A model generated the notes under the pieces. The model was not told the origin of the DNA, did not search any database, and saw nothing but the letters and a program-made list of their open reading frames with translations. A DNA stretch of 33,230 bases from Gammaproteobacteria bacterium. Lineage in GTDB: Bacteria > Pseudomonadota > Gammaproteobacteria > DSM-16500. Below, piece by piece: positions 17,564 to 26,700 of the stretch. Position 1 is the first letter of the stretch, and each line of letters starts with the position of its first letter. Where the stretch lies: assembly GCA_013286085.1 (NCBI GenBank), contig JABDGK010000023.1, positions 1 through 33,230 on the forward strand. The letters are read 5' to 3'. Both the position numbers and the translations under genes were made by a program.

Positions 17564-18109
17564 TTAGCGTAGTCTATGTCCCAAACTGGACGCAGGCGCC
17601 TCATCGTCCTCCTCGTGTTGCAGCCAATCCAATAGCTTGAGGGTCTTACCGAATCGGGTCAGTTTCGGAGAAATTTTGTGGTATAAATACGAATCGATTA
17701 ACCAAACGGGTACTAATGTTACCACCGCACCCAGTGCCATGATTTTCATCACTTCCTCTTGCGACCCATCCGTATTATTCACAAACTGAAAAATCATATT
17801 ACCCAATACACCACTAACAACTTGCAACCCGGTATAAGACGATACTAAAAAAGCATTTGAGAAGGAAAAAAGTTTATTGCTGGCTTTATGAAAAAAGCCG
17901 CACGTGACGAGTTTTTTGGATCGCGCAGCGAGAGCGGCTGCTAGCATACTTTTGCCAAGGGCCGCTATCTTTGCAGCTTCAACTGCATCACATTCTACAC
18001 CCAGAGCAGATAAAACCGCTGCACCGACAGCACCCGTAAAAGCACCTTCGGCAGCCCCCACTACACCATCAGTCACACCAAAAATAAACGGCGCATAGGA
18101 TCTAAACAT
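17564..18109 (-). CDS. Unknown small membrane-associated protein, 181 residues
   Basis: No family recognised. Residues 1-65 are rich in Gly/Ala/Val (GVTDGVVGAAEGAFTGAVG) and resemble glycine-zipper or pore-type hydrophobic helices; a second hydrophobic stretch is near 85-108 and a third near 122-142 (MALGAVVTLVPVWLIDSYL). The tail is charged with an acidic cluster, LQHEEDDEAPASS, close to the C-terminus, similar to the E-block found in many Dot/Icm effectors. The start is well supported by GAGGAG before the ATG. It is on the same strand as the unknown gene at 16396 but 82 bases before it. Membrane insertion, pore formation or secretion are possibilities only. Confidence 0.7.
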   Translation of the reverse strand: MFRSYAPFIFGVTDGVVGAAEGAFTGAVGAAVLSALGVECDAVEAAKIAALGKSMLAAALAARSKKLVTCGFFHKASNKLFSFSNAFLVSSYTGLQVVSGVLGNMIFQFVNNTDGSQEEVMKIMALGAVVTLVPVWLIDSYLYHKISPKLTRFGKTLKLLDWLQHEEDDEAPASSLGHRLR

Positions 18110-18371
18110 CGCGATAAACTCCTCTGTTTATCTTGCTATTTAAAACCGTCATGCAAAATCGCTGCATGTACGCTTATGCTATTTTTTGCTAACTTACTCT
18201 GATGCAATCACCTCTAAAGGCCAAGAGTTCCCAACCTATTTACACAATCCAAGTATGATTATATCTTGTTGTTATTATGTTGCGTAAAATATTCATGCTA
18301 GTAAAGTGTAAACTACACGACAAATGCATCGAAAATGGGCAAAATTATCTGGCAAGGAGAGCATCAATACA

Positions 18372-19331
18372 ATGAACAACAATAACCCTCCCAAGCTCGC
18401 GATTGTCATCCCTTGCTACAATGAAGAAGCTGTGCTCGCTTACACATTGGATCACTTACGCCAATATCTACAAACCTTGATAGACAATCATAAAATTACA
18501 CCGGATAGTTTTCTTTATTGTGTTGACGATGGCAGTAACGATCAAACCTGGTCCATCATCACCACACAGCATCAGCAATTTCCTAATATCAAAGGTTTAA
18601 AGTTAACAAAAAATGTCGGTCATCAAAACGCGCTGCTAGCCGGCCTGCTCAGTATTAAAAATAAAATTGATTGCGTCATCTCGATAGATGCTGATTTACA
18701 AGATGATGTCTCGGCAATGGAAGCAATGCTAGACCAATTGAAAGCGGGTTATGACATTGTGTACGGTGTCAGAACATCCAGACAAAAAGACAGTTTCTTC
18801 AAACGAGTTACCGCACTCACTTTTTATCACATCATGAAAAAATCTGGCGCCGACATTGTGCATAATCATGCGGATTTTCGTCTACTTAGCCAGCGTGTGA
18901 TTGCCTCTCTCAATCAATACAAAGAAAGAAATTTATTTTTACGCGGCATTTTTCCCTTAATGGGATACCGCTCAACGCAGGTCTATTATGAACGCCATGA
19001 ACGCTTACTAGGACAGTCAAAATACACTTTAAAAAAAATGATTATGCTGGCATGGGATGGTATTACTTCATTTAGCCATATACCGCTTAGTTTAATTTTA
19101 GCATTAGGCGTGATGTCTTTCTTTCTGTCGATTGTGATGATGATCTGGATATTTTGCGCGAAGATTTTTACAAGCTCTGCTGTGCCTGGCTGGGCTTCTA
19201 TTATGATCCCGTTATGTTTTATGGGCGGGATACAGCTTTTATCTATCGGTATTATTGGTGAATACATGGCAAAAGTGTATTTGGAAGTAAAACGCCGACC
19301 CCGATTTATCAAAGAAACAGAATTAAATTAA
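18372..19331 (+). CDS. Polyprenyl-phosphate glycosyltransferase, GtrB/ArnC/DPM1-like (GT2)
   Basis: About 319 residues. A cytosolic GT-A domain (1-215) loads a sugar from a nucleotide donor onto undecaprenyl phosphate: AIVIPCYNEE at the start, VDDGSNDQTW, the metal-binding Asp106-x-Asp108 in SIDADLQDD, and the HADFRLLSQRV acceptor region. Two C-terminal helices (about 230-255 and 265-290) anchor it, then a basic tail EVKRRPRF, as in GtrB and ArnC. The start is ATG 18372, after AAGGAG at 18354-18359; an in-frame ATG 48 bases upstream adds residues not seen in the family. Donor may be UDP-glucose, GDP-mannose or UDP-Ara4N(-formyl). Its stop codon overlaps that of the convergent GT-C gene, a plausible partner. 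Confidence 0.88.
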   Translation: MNNNNPPKLAIVIPCYNEEAVLAYTLDHLRQYLQTLIDNHKITPDSFLYCVDDGSNDQTWSIITTQHQQFPNIKGLKLTKNVGHQNALLAGLLSIKNKIDCVISIDADLQDDVSAMEAMLDQLKAGYDIVYGVRTSRQKDSFFKRVTALTFYHIMKKSGADIVHNHADFRLLSQRVIASLNQYKERNLFLRGIFPLMGYRSTQVYYERHERLLGQSKYTLKKMIMLAWDGITSFSHIPLSLILALGVMSFFLSIVMMIWIFCAKIFTSSAVPGWASIMIPLCFMGGIQLLSIGIIGEYMAKVYLEVKRRPRFIKETELN

Positions 19332-20911
19332 CTATCATGGATATTTTTATAAATCAATATACCGCCGAAACGCGTAACATATCGATAATTTTTCCAAATA
19401 TCACGGAATTCTTTTGATTGAGAAAAGAAGGCCAGGTAATCGAAAGTAACGCCATCGAATACAGTCCAGTTAATTGCCGGGGTCACCAAAACCAAGCTCG
19501 GCATATTTCTTTTCATATCTTCAACAATCGTATGCGTAAAGAAAATACGCTGTTTTTCTAATGCTGCCGCTGCTTCTGGTGTATGCAATTTTGAGAGTTT
19601 TTCTATATACATCACAGGCCACAAACACTCATAACGCGAAGCAGATTCAACGCCTGCATAATCCACCAAAGGATAAGTCAACCGACAATTGGTTGAGAAG
19701 GCGTAAAAAGGCCGATGATTTGCGGAAATTTTAACATATTGAACCCACGGGTTTGGTAACGTGGGCTTCGGCCCCGCAGAAATAAAACGAACCGTCGTAT
19801 CAACAACCAAACGGCCAGGAATCCACAGTAACAGCAATACTATACCGCTGACGATAATGGCTTCGGCTATTTTGTTTTGAGATGATGAGACACTTTGGCG
19901 ATAACAGGAAAGTAGATATTCTGTCAATAAAAAAACGGACAACAACATGGCTACAACAAACATGGGTATCGTGTGATAATCCATCGCCAGTGGTTCTGCA
20001 ATATAAAAAATAAAAAATCCGACCATACTCAACATCAGTATAGTGGCTAAGTCACGATACGCAGAATTTTTATGAAACACAGAATAAATAACAATCGCCT
20101 CGATAATAAAAGCCACTCTGAGATTAAAAAACAAATCAATAAATACATCATGACTAGCAAAAAAAATCGCGAAAAACTGATATATATACGGAATAAGTGA
20201 AAAATAATCGCGATTAAATAACAAAACAGCGGCAACATAACTTACAAAAACAAAAGCAATTGCTATCGTCTCTTGACAAAACAGCGATGCACAACGTCGA
20301 GCTTTCAGGAAAAGATACGCTTCAACAAGCAAGAGCGTCACACAAAGATGTGGCTTAATGGCAAAGCCAACTCCAGCCATCAAGCCAATCAGGACCGGAT
20401 TTCGCAAAGGCCGCTGCTGTAAACGAAGCACAGCTCCCAACAAATAAGGCATTATTAACATGATTGCTACATGCTCTCTTTGTCCAAAATTACTGGCGGG
20501 AGAAATCACATAACCAAATACGAGTGTCAAGAGAGTAGCAAAATATAGCACGTGACTGTCTGGCTTGAGGATTTTTTTTAATAAGCGAGCGCAGAGAAAA
20601 ATTGAAAAAGCGGCAATAAGAAACACATAAATACGCACAGAGCTAATCAAACTCAACTTAGTTATATGTGCTAACAATACGGGTGGAATATGAATATATA
20701 ATACCATCGGCGGATTCATTTCAAAAAAATCTTGGGAATAACTGCCACCCGCTAGAAACCGCTTGGTTGCATGTAGCAACCAACTCACATCATGATTCAA
20801 AAAACCCAGTGACTGAATAAAAATTCCACCGACAAAAATAGCTAACAAGCATAACCATGCCCATCGAAATGGCATTTTTACCTGCAGGTTTGGCGAACCG
20901 TCTATAGTCAT
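19328..20911 (-). CDS. GT-C membrane glycosyltransferase-like protein (PMT/GT39-like)
   Basis: A 527-residue inner-membrane protein with about 10-12 helices and a soluble C-terminal part (from about 395). The first periplasmic loop has NHDVSWLLHATKRFLAGG (Asp41) and DFFEMNPPM (Asp61, Asn66-Pro-Pro), the pattern of bacterial PMT-like GT-C enzymes that use polyprenyl-phosphate sugars. The soluble domain, with YECLWPVMYIEKL, is not one I recognise. It is convergent with the GT2 gene, and their stop codons overlap in TTAA; a GT2 that makes the lipid-linked sugar beside a GT-C that spends it is a common pairing. The upstream gap holds the IS5-type miniature element, which could affect its promoter. 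Activity and acceptor are unproven. Confidence 0.75.
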   Translation of the reverse strand: MTIDGSPNLQVKMPFRWAWLCLLAIFVGGIFIQSLGFLNHDVSWLLHATKRFLAGGSYSQDFFEMNPPMVLYIHIPPVLLAHITKLSLISSVRIYVFLIAAFSIFLCARLLKKILKPDSHVLYFATLLTLVFGYVISPASNFGQREHVAIMLIMPYLLGAVLRLQQRPLRNPVLIGLMAGVGFAIKPHLCVTLLLVEAYLFLKARRCASLFCQETIAIAFVFVSYVAAVLLFNRDYFSLIPYIYQFFAIFFASHDVFIDLFFNLRVAFIIEAIVIYSVFHKNSAYRDLATILMLSMVGFFIFYIAEPLAMDYHTIPMFVVAMLLSVFLLTEYLLSCYRQSVSSSQNKIAEAIIVSGIVLLLLWIPGRLVVDTTVRFISAGPKPTLPNPWVQYVKISANHRPFYAFSTNCRLTYPLVDYAGVESASRYECLWPVMYIEKLSKLHTPEAAAALEKQRIFFTHTIVEDMKRNMPSLVLVTPAINWTVFDGVTFDYLAFFSQSKEFRDIWKNYRYVTRFGGILIYKNIHDS

Positions 20912-20961
20912 ATTATCAAGCTCTCTATCTGCTCAGCTTTATTAGCTATACCCCCTCTCCT

Positions 20962-20970
20962 CCACAAAAA
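20962..20970. repeat. 9-bp target-site duplication, left copy
   Basis: CCACAAAAA directly abuts the left terminal repeat; the identical nine bases follow the right one at 21177-21185. Confidence 0.85.
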
Positions 20971-21176
20971 GGCGTTGTTGAATAAATCAAAATTTCAACA
21001 TCTCCCTTCTCCCGCTTGCGGGAGAAGGGTTGGGGATGAGGGTCTGTATGTAACCACATTATGTATTATATACACATAGTGTGCAGATCATAAGCTCCCT
21101 CACCCCCGCCCCTCTCCCACAGAAAAGCACTGTGGGAGAGGGGAGATGTTGAAAGTTTGATTTATTCAACAACGCC
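20971..21176. mobile_element. IS5/IS903-type miniature inverted-repeat element (no transposase)
   Basis: A 206-bp element with 36-bp terminal inverted repeats (20971-21006 and 21141-21176) identical at 35 positions. The end GGCGTTGTTGAATAAATC is nearly the IS903 end (GGCTTTGTTGAATAAATC, from memory), and the 9-bp duplication is the size the IS903 group makes. Inside, each half bears its own perfect hairpin: 12 bp (21004-21015/21018-21029) and 14 bp (21109-21122/21130-21143), both of the CTCTCCC...GGGAGAGGG class, and the centre has a further imperfect inverted repeat (CACATTATGT / ACATAGTGTG). There is no open frame for a transposase, so it would depend on one supplied elsewhere. Confidence 0.88.
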
Positions 21177-21185
21177 CCACAAAAA
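21177..21185. repeat. 9-bp target-site duplication, right copy
   Basis: CCACAAAAA, identical to 20962-20970, directly follows the right terminal repeat. Confidence 0.85.
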
Positions 21186-21238
21186 GCGTGGAGGGGAGGG
21201 GATTTATAATTTATGCAACAAACATGCATATTTAATTG

Positions 21239-21244
21239 TATAAT
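21239..21244 (+). promoter_or_regulatory. Possible -10 element for the methyltransferase gene
   Basis: Perfect TATAAT 48 bases before the ATG; another TATAAT is at 21205-21210. Neither has a good -35 at standard spacing. Confidence 0.35.
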
Positions 21245-21291
21245 CACAGCAAAACAATAACCCGCTTTATCAACAATGGAAACTATTTTAA

Positions 21292-21981
21292 ATGAAAAAA
21301 ATTGATTTTGATAACTATGCAGATGAATACAATAAAATCTTAGATGATCAATTAAATTTTTTTTCTGCAGACAGCCAGTATTTTGCTGAATACAAAGTCA
21401 AGCAAGCCAAAGCGGTATTACCGCAGACACCAAAAACGATTCTTGATTTTGGTTGTGGCATCGGTAGAAGCATCCATTTCTTCCAAAAATATTTCCCCTC
21501 ATCACAAATTTATGGCTGCGAAACATCCGAAAAAAGTCTGGAGATAGCAAGAAAACAATTTCCTTCTGCGCATTTTTACCAAACGCAGGAGCTAGCCTCT
21601 CTCGGTATGCGCTTTGACCTGATCTTTTTAGCGGGTGTATTACATCACATAGAAGTCAAGGATCGCAGACCCACCATAGAACTCATCTCTGCTGCACTAC
21701 AACCACAGGGTAATATTCTTATCTTTGAACATAATCCGTTTAATCCTATGACGAGGCATCTTGTCAACACCTGTCCATTTGATCGCGATGCTGTGCTATT
21801 AAAACCAACTGAAACAAAGCAATTGCTGACTGACGCTGGTATCCATAAAATCAAACATTATTACACATTGTTTTTTCCAGCTGCTCTCAAATGGTTAAGG
21901 CCATTAGAATATTATTTGCGACACCTTCCCCTCGGTGGACAATATCTCGTTCAGGGGACCGCAGCGAAATTAATTCCCTGA
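21292..21981 (+). CDS. Class I SAM-dependent methyltransferase
   Basis: A 229-residue Rossmann-fold methyltransferase of the Methyltransf_11/25 type. The SAM-binding motif I is ILDFGCGIGRS (50-60), the acidic end of the second strand is in YGCETSEKSLEIA (about 75-87), and FDLIFLAGVLHHIE (about 108-121) is motif IV and its following helix; GNILIFEHNPFNP is the next strand. The C-terminal part (about 175-229) is hydrophobic and basic and could lie on the membrane. Substrate unknown; the neighbouring glycosyltransferases suggest a sugar or lipid, while small-molecule or quinone substrates are alternatives. The ATG has a weak GGAAA site upstream. Its last 12 bases overlap the convergent kinase fragment, and its stop is TGA. 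Confidence 0.85.
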   Translation: MKKIDFDNYADEYNKILDDQLNFFSADSQYFAEYKVKQAKAVLPQTPKTILDFGCGIGRSIHFFQKYFPSSQIYGCETSEKSLEIARKQFPSAHFYQTQELASLGMRFDLIFLAGVLHHIEVKDRRPTIELISAALQPQGNILIFEHNPFNPMTRHLVNTCPFDRDAVLLKPTETKQLLTDAGIHKIKHYYTLFFPAALKWLRPLEYYLRHLPLGGQYLVQGTAAKLIP

Positions 21982-22386
21982 TTTTTTATTTAAAAATATT
22001 TTTTTTGCTGGTGAATCTAGATCTGGACATTGATCTTCTGCCCTTGACTGCTCTTGATAATTAACACGAATCCCGGCTGCTTGCAGCTCATCAAGATAGT
22101 CATTGCTCTGCACCACGATACCGTCTGGAAAAACTTCTTCTGCATTTTTAGCATTCACATTCAAATAACGTTTACCGCAAAATTCAGCTGCCCGCTTACG
22201 ACTAAAAACCTCTACAACACCTTCGGCAACACTACCTTTCATAATTTCGAAAGGTTTACCCTGAGGCGGCGTATCGGTATCAAGAATAGAAAATTCAAGA
22301 TCACGCCCTTTGCACTGAGCAAGAAGTTTAAAAAGTTCGGCGCTAACCATTTTATGCATAGCCAGCATATAGTTAGTTAATATAAA
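21970..22386 (-). pseudogene. C-terminal part of the split P-loop kinase
   Basis: This stretch continues in the same frame after the TGA at 22387-22389: FILTNY, then MLAMHKMVSAELFKLLAQC and about 120 further residues with no frameshift, ending at TAA 21970. LLAMHKMVSAELFKLL reads naturally as the helix after the lid region of a zeta-toxin-like kinase, so I read it as the tail of the upstream gene. A separate start (ATG ending at 22368) would give 132 residues, but there is no ribosome site before it. The tail includes IMKGSVAEGVVEVFSRKRAAEFCGK and a Lys/Asn-rich end. If the TGA is a real stop, this part is dead or made only by readthrough or reinitiation. Confidence 0.65.
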
Positions 22387-23529
22387 TCACCCACTTTCCT
22401 GACCACGCTTATATGCGCGCTCGATTGAAATAGGTACCGGGGCTGTCACCACCAGTAAGTGCAACACCCTCTGGTTGTCAGTGCCTAACATGAAACGCTC
22501 CATCGCAGGCTTCACCCCATCAATCAATAAATGTGGCGCCAGATTTTCTCCAATTTTTTTACTCATCTTGAAATAAGCGCGTTGAGTTATATAGGTTGCC
22601 TCATCGCCATTGAGTCGCTCACTGATTTCAGGCACTTCACTTTCGTGCATATGACGACTCACAATTTTTCGATGCGCATCGGTATCAATTTTGACAACAT
22701 CATCCCAGTCGATTTGCAATTTCTTTTTAGCATACTCTTGCAACATAATGATGGATGTTCCTTTGCCACAAGCTGGCGGACCTAGCAACATAAAAGTATG
22801 GCATTCATTACCAGCATGCTTTGTTAACCACTGATATTTATCATTGATTTGCTTTGCTATAATTGGCTCGACAATGGCATCAATCGCCTCATTCGCAATC
22901 TGTTGATAAATTTTATCAACCACAGCACGAAAAGTAATTTCGGCAACAGCTGCCTGTTGGTCTTCTATTTTATCACTGTTTTGATCCATAATTTCAAAAT
23001 GCTCATGCGGCTTATATTTTCCTGTGTTAAATCGCTCTTGCACGCGAGCTTGAATTGTTTTGGCAAGCTCAATATAAGGGGTATCTTTCGCCGCATCAAC
23101 GCGTAGTGCTGCACGCGCTAATTCAGCCGATGTTTTTTGACAATCTGCTTGCAGTGTTTTTTTATCTTTAATTGCGGGGCGGACTATATTGCGATAAATA
23201 TCCTGCACAATCTTTTCAAGATCATTTTCATGCATGCGCACTTCGGTTTCAATAATTGCCACCGTTTCAAGCAAAGCAAGGCGATGTGAAGGATAGGTAA
23301 TTAATTGATGAATATTTCCTTCACCCGTTGCAGCAGCTATCTCTGCAATTTCATGTTCATTACGTAATGCATTCGATAAATTGGAAAATTGTGCATCCAG
23401 TGGAATCAGATATTTTCCTGCCGCCAACCCTTGCAAATAATCGTGGATGCTAGGCGCAACGATATTCCAGCCACTGCCACTCTTAGGGCTAAATAGGGTA
23501 GACGGTTTTGGACGGGCGCTAGCACTCAT
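22387..23529 (-). CDS. P-loop (zeta-toxin-like) kinase, cut short by an in-frame TGA
   Basis: About 380 residues before the stop. Residues 1-230 are helical with no family I know; then FMLLGPPACGKGTS (near 245-259) is a Walker A loop, KIDTDAHRKIV follows strand 2, and HLLIDGVKPAMERFM and VPISIERAYKRGQESG correspond to the Walker B and lid regions of zeta-toxin/AAA-kinase-like proteins, which phosphorylate UDP-sugars or other targets. The open frame reaches ATG 23541, but ATG 23529 has GAGG six bases upstream and is preferred. The reading frame stops at TGA 22387-22389 and continues open for 138 codons, so the intact protein would be about 518 residues. No antitoxin-like gene adjoins it; the long N-terminal extension suggests an effector or accessory kinase, not a plain toxin. 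Confidence 0.7.
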   Translation of the reverse strand: MSASARPKPSTLFSPKSGSGWNIVAPSIHDYLQGLAAGKYLIPLDAQFSNLSNALRNEHEIAEIAAATGEGNIHQLITYPSHRLALLETVAIIETEVRMHENDLEKIVQDIYRNIVRPAIKDKKTLQADCQKTSAELARAALRVDAAKDTPYIELAKTIQARVQERFNTGKYKPHEHFEIMDQNSDKIEDQQAAVAEITFRAVVDKIYQQIANEAIDAIVEPIIAKQINDKYQWLTKHAGNECHTFMLLGPPACGKGTSIIMLQEYAKKKLQIDWDDVVKIDTDAHRKIVSRHMHESEVPEISERLNGDEATYITQRAYFKMSKKIGENLAPHLLIDGVKPAMERFMLGTDNQRVLHLLVVTAPVPISIERAYKRGQESG

Positions 23530-23652
23530 CAGATGCCTCATCTATTCAAGAAGATAGCTATCAAGATAAGTATAGGGTAGGAAATGTGCTTTTGCTGTGT
23601 CTGACTTGCCAGGTTAAAACATGTTAATAATCAATACAGTAGAATTTAACGC

Positions 23653-23680
23653 TTGCTTATTTGTTTTTTATTTATACAAT
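23653..23680 (+). promoter_or_regulatory. Possible sigma-70 promoter for the 1026-residue protein
   Basis: TTGCTT (23653-23658), a 16-base spacer and TACAAT (23675-23680), about 100 bases before the chosen ATG. Four of six and five of six consensus bases. Confidence 0.4.
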
Positions 23681-23778
23681 AGTATGAGATTTAATTGGCT
23701 TTAATACTATACATTAACAGTTTTTTAAGGTTTGTGCGGTATTCTAGCGTTCATTTTAATACAACTGATGGTAATCCT

Positions 23779-26700
23779 ATGTTTGGCACAAGAAATATTC
23801 CTTTTTCTATTGATAACCAAGACACCAAAAAGAGCAAATGGCGTCTATGGGGCATTGAAATTACCCGCGATGAACTGCCAGCACCACGGAAAGACAACCA
23901 CGACTTTGATACGATGCCCGCACGCGAGCTTATCGACCACTGGAGTGAAGGGGCTTATGCCAAACAACTCGGTAAAGATGGCAGAAAACAATTTCTTATT
24001 TTAGCCGCTACTACCAAAAACCAGGCACTCACCCCTAACGAACAGGCAGAGGCACTGTGCAAACTCACCAACCTTTTTATTGAAGGCTATGATAAGGCGT
24101 CATTGGACAGCACCAAACAAAATAAAATCCAACTCGCTTTATTCTGTTACCGTGAAGCCCTTTCATTAGGCGCAGCAATTCAATTGACTTTTCAGCATAC
24201 GCTCACCAACCTGTTGCAAGCCAATCGCAGTATCATCAATAATGAATTAACTGATGAAGCAATTCGTGCTTGTAGCAACCTAGTAACGCTAGAAAAAATT
24301 TTTTCAGAACACGCAAACAACCAACAATCAGCAGCCGCGGCTGCCAGTGCAGCGAATACAAGCAGTGTTGTGAAACAAACACCCCCTAAAAGCCCATCTC
24401 TACATCTCAGTACTGCAGATTCTTCTTCATCATCTGCAGAATTAAAAAGTCCAAGCTCAACTACAAACCAAGGAGCAGCAGCATCACAACCATTAAAAAA
24501 AGTAGCTTCTGACACATCGCCGAAAACAGCTCCCGGTGACAAAGAAGAAAGCCCTGCCAAGCAACTGCTTGCTAAAAATAATAATGGCGACTGGTTGGTC
24601 TGGGGATACAATCCAACCAATGCAGACGAATCAGCACAGTTGTTTCAACATCTTAGCAAAAATGGTTTTGATGATATCTTCAAAGAAATGCTGAGTATCG
24701 TCAAAAGACTACAAGTAAACGCCGGATTTTCAGCGAGCAATGACAAGCAAAAACTTGTATTTTCACTCATGACCGCTGGGTTCAATATTACTGCCATAGA
24801 AAATAAAACCTATACGGGCACAATGACCTGTAATGCACAAACAACAAAGATCTTACTCGAGATCGCAGCACGAAATACACCGGTAAAACTCTCTTGCTTA
24901 GCATTAGTCGCACACAATCCACAGAGTACGCCAGCAGAAAAAGCCAATGCATTTTTACAGTTGGCTGATTATTATAGCGGAAAAAACAATGCTGAGTTGG
25001 CATTCACCTATTCGGCACAAGCTATTCTTATCGACCCGACTATTGCCATTACGAAAGACAATAACCCCATTATTCAACTATTAAAAAACCACGCTCCGTT
25101 GTTGAAAAATGATTTGAGCAACGGCACGTTGCAACAGCGCGTCTTGACTAGTAACAATAACAATGACCCCATTGATCAAACGTGTGCGGACTTAGCCAAA
25201 GACATCATGAGTGCCTACTGTCGCAGCTTACATAAGCCATTCTTTGCACTCAATGACATCGTCAAAAAACCCTTGGAAGAAGCCAAAGAAGCCGTTGCTG
25301 CAGCCAGTGCTTCTAATAATGCCGAACTGTCCACCATTATCAAAGAGCTCCTGGATTCGGAAGCTCGATTTCATGAGACATGCAGTAATTTCATCGCAGA
25401 ATTACGCACAATAAATCCATTTGATAGTGATCTCATTGAATTTTATGAGTTATATAACCAGCTGCAAGAGAATCCTTACGCCGGTATTGTGGTTAACCCA
25501 GAAAATGTGACAGCGACCCTAGAAAAAATCTATGCCGCCTACTCATCTGAAGCTAATCTAGCATTACTAGAACAAATCATGCAGGCAACGATTAACTACA
25601 ATGCCATTTCCAATCATCCTATACTGAAAGAAAAACAAATTGACACCCCCACATACAAAGGTCCCATTGCTGCATTAGCCATTGCACCTGCACAGCGCGG
25701 CATGAGGTATGTGTTACTTTTAAAAGAAATACAAAAAAAGGCTAAGGGTCAAGACTATTTATTGATAACACAATTAGTATCAAAAGCCGAACATTTTTCC
25801 ACCCTGGTTAATGAGCAACAACGATTATCAGAAAATACAACAAGCTTATTAACTAATGATATTAAGTTAATTAAAAATAATCAAAAAGACCGACGTGACG
25901 AACTCACTGCACTGTTTGCGCAATACAAAAACATGTGCTTACAGCTATACAAACAGGAATATCAGAAACATCGCATCACACTGAATTCGCAACAAAATAC
26001 ACTACAAACAGAAAATACCATCTTAAAACAACAACAAGCTAAGCTTGCTATTGAACTGCAACAAACAAAACTAACAATCACTGCTAATGAAACTAGCATT
26101 GCAAGCCTCACACATGCAACAACAGAACAACAAGCCACTCTTTCAAGTCAAACAACACAGATTTCTGAGCTAACTGCAACGATAGCAAAACAAATTGCCG
26201 AACAACGATCAGCCGAAGAAGCATTACATCTGAAACAACAAACTGCACTAGCAATAAAAGATGCGCGGATTAAACAGCTAGAACAAGAAAACCAACAACT
26301 ACGCCAACAATTAGCTGCACAACAACAAGTAGTCGTTTCTGTTGCAGAACCCCAAGCACCCGCTATTGTGAATACACCTCAAACATCCATGCAAAATAGC
26401 GCGCCAGCAATAAATTCAACGCCTAAAGTACCTACAAAAGACGTAGCACCCACAGCAACTCCCGCACCTCAACCTGTTGATATCAAAAAATCGTTGCAAT
26501 ATTTACATAATAAAATTCTCACGCATAAATTTAAACTAGGCTGGATGGGTGGTGAGACTGTCCGCACACAACAAGGCGAGAAAAAACTTCCCAAGGGAGT
26601 GAAAGTAATTCTTGAAACTATTACTAGTTATTTGACTGGGCAATCAAAAATAAACACTGATCAGTTAATTGCTGCTGTTAATCAAGCAGGCATGCAGCGT

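Larger units (their letters stand above)
20952..21201. repeat. Older hairpin repeat, split by the miniature element
   Basis: CCCCTCTCCTCCAC (20952-20965) pairs with GTGGAGGGGAGGGG (21188-21201), 13 of 14 bases. Removing the 206-bp insert and one copy of the 9-bp duplication restores a compact hairpin with a seven-base AAAAAGC loop. Confidence 0.8.
20912..21291. other. Repeat-filled gap between the GT-C and methyltransferase genes
   Basis: About 380 bases without a gene, almost wholly built of nested palindromes: an outer hairpin repeat, split by a 206-bp miniature transposable element with its target duplications, and then a short AT-rich promoter region for the methyltransferase. Confidence 0.9.

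Noticed and set aside
22387-22389. TGA read as a recoded (tryptophan or selenocysteine) codon
   Set aside because: TGA ends the adjacent methyltransferase and the amidase gene, TGG is used for Trp throughout, and no conserved Cys/Sec position or stem-loop just downstream is evident. Mutation is simpler.
22387-23529. Zeta toxin-antitoxin pair
   Set aside because: No epsilon-like or other small antitoxin gene adjoins, and the long N-terminal extension is unlike plasmid zeta toxins.
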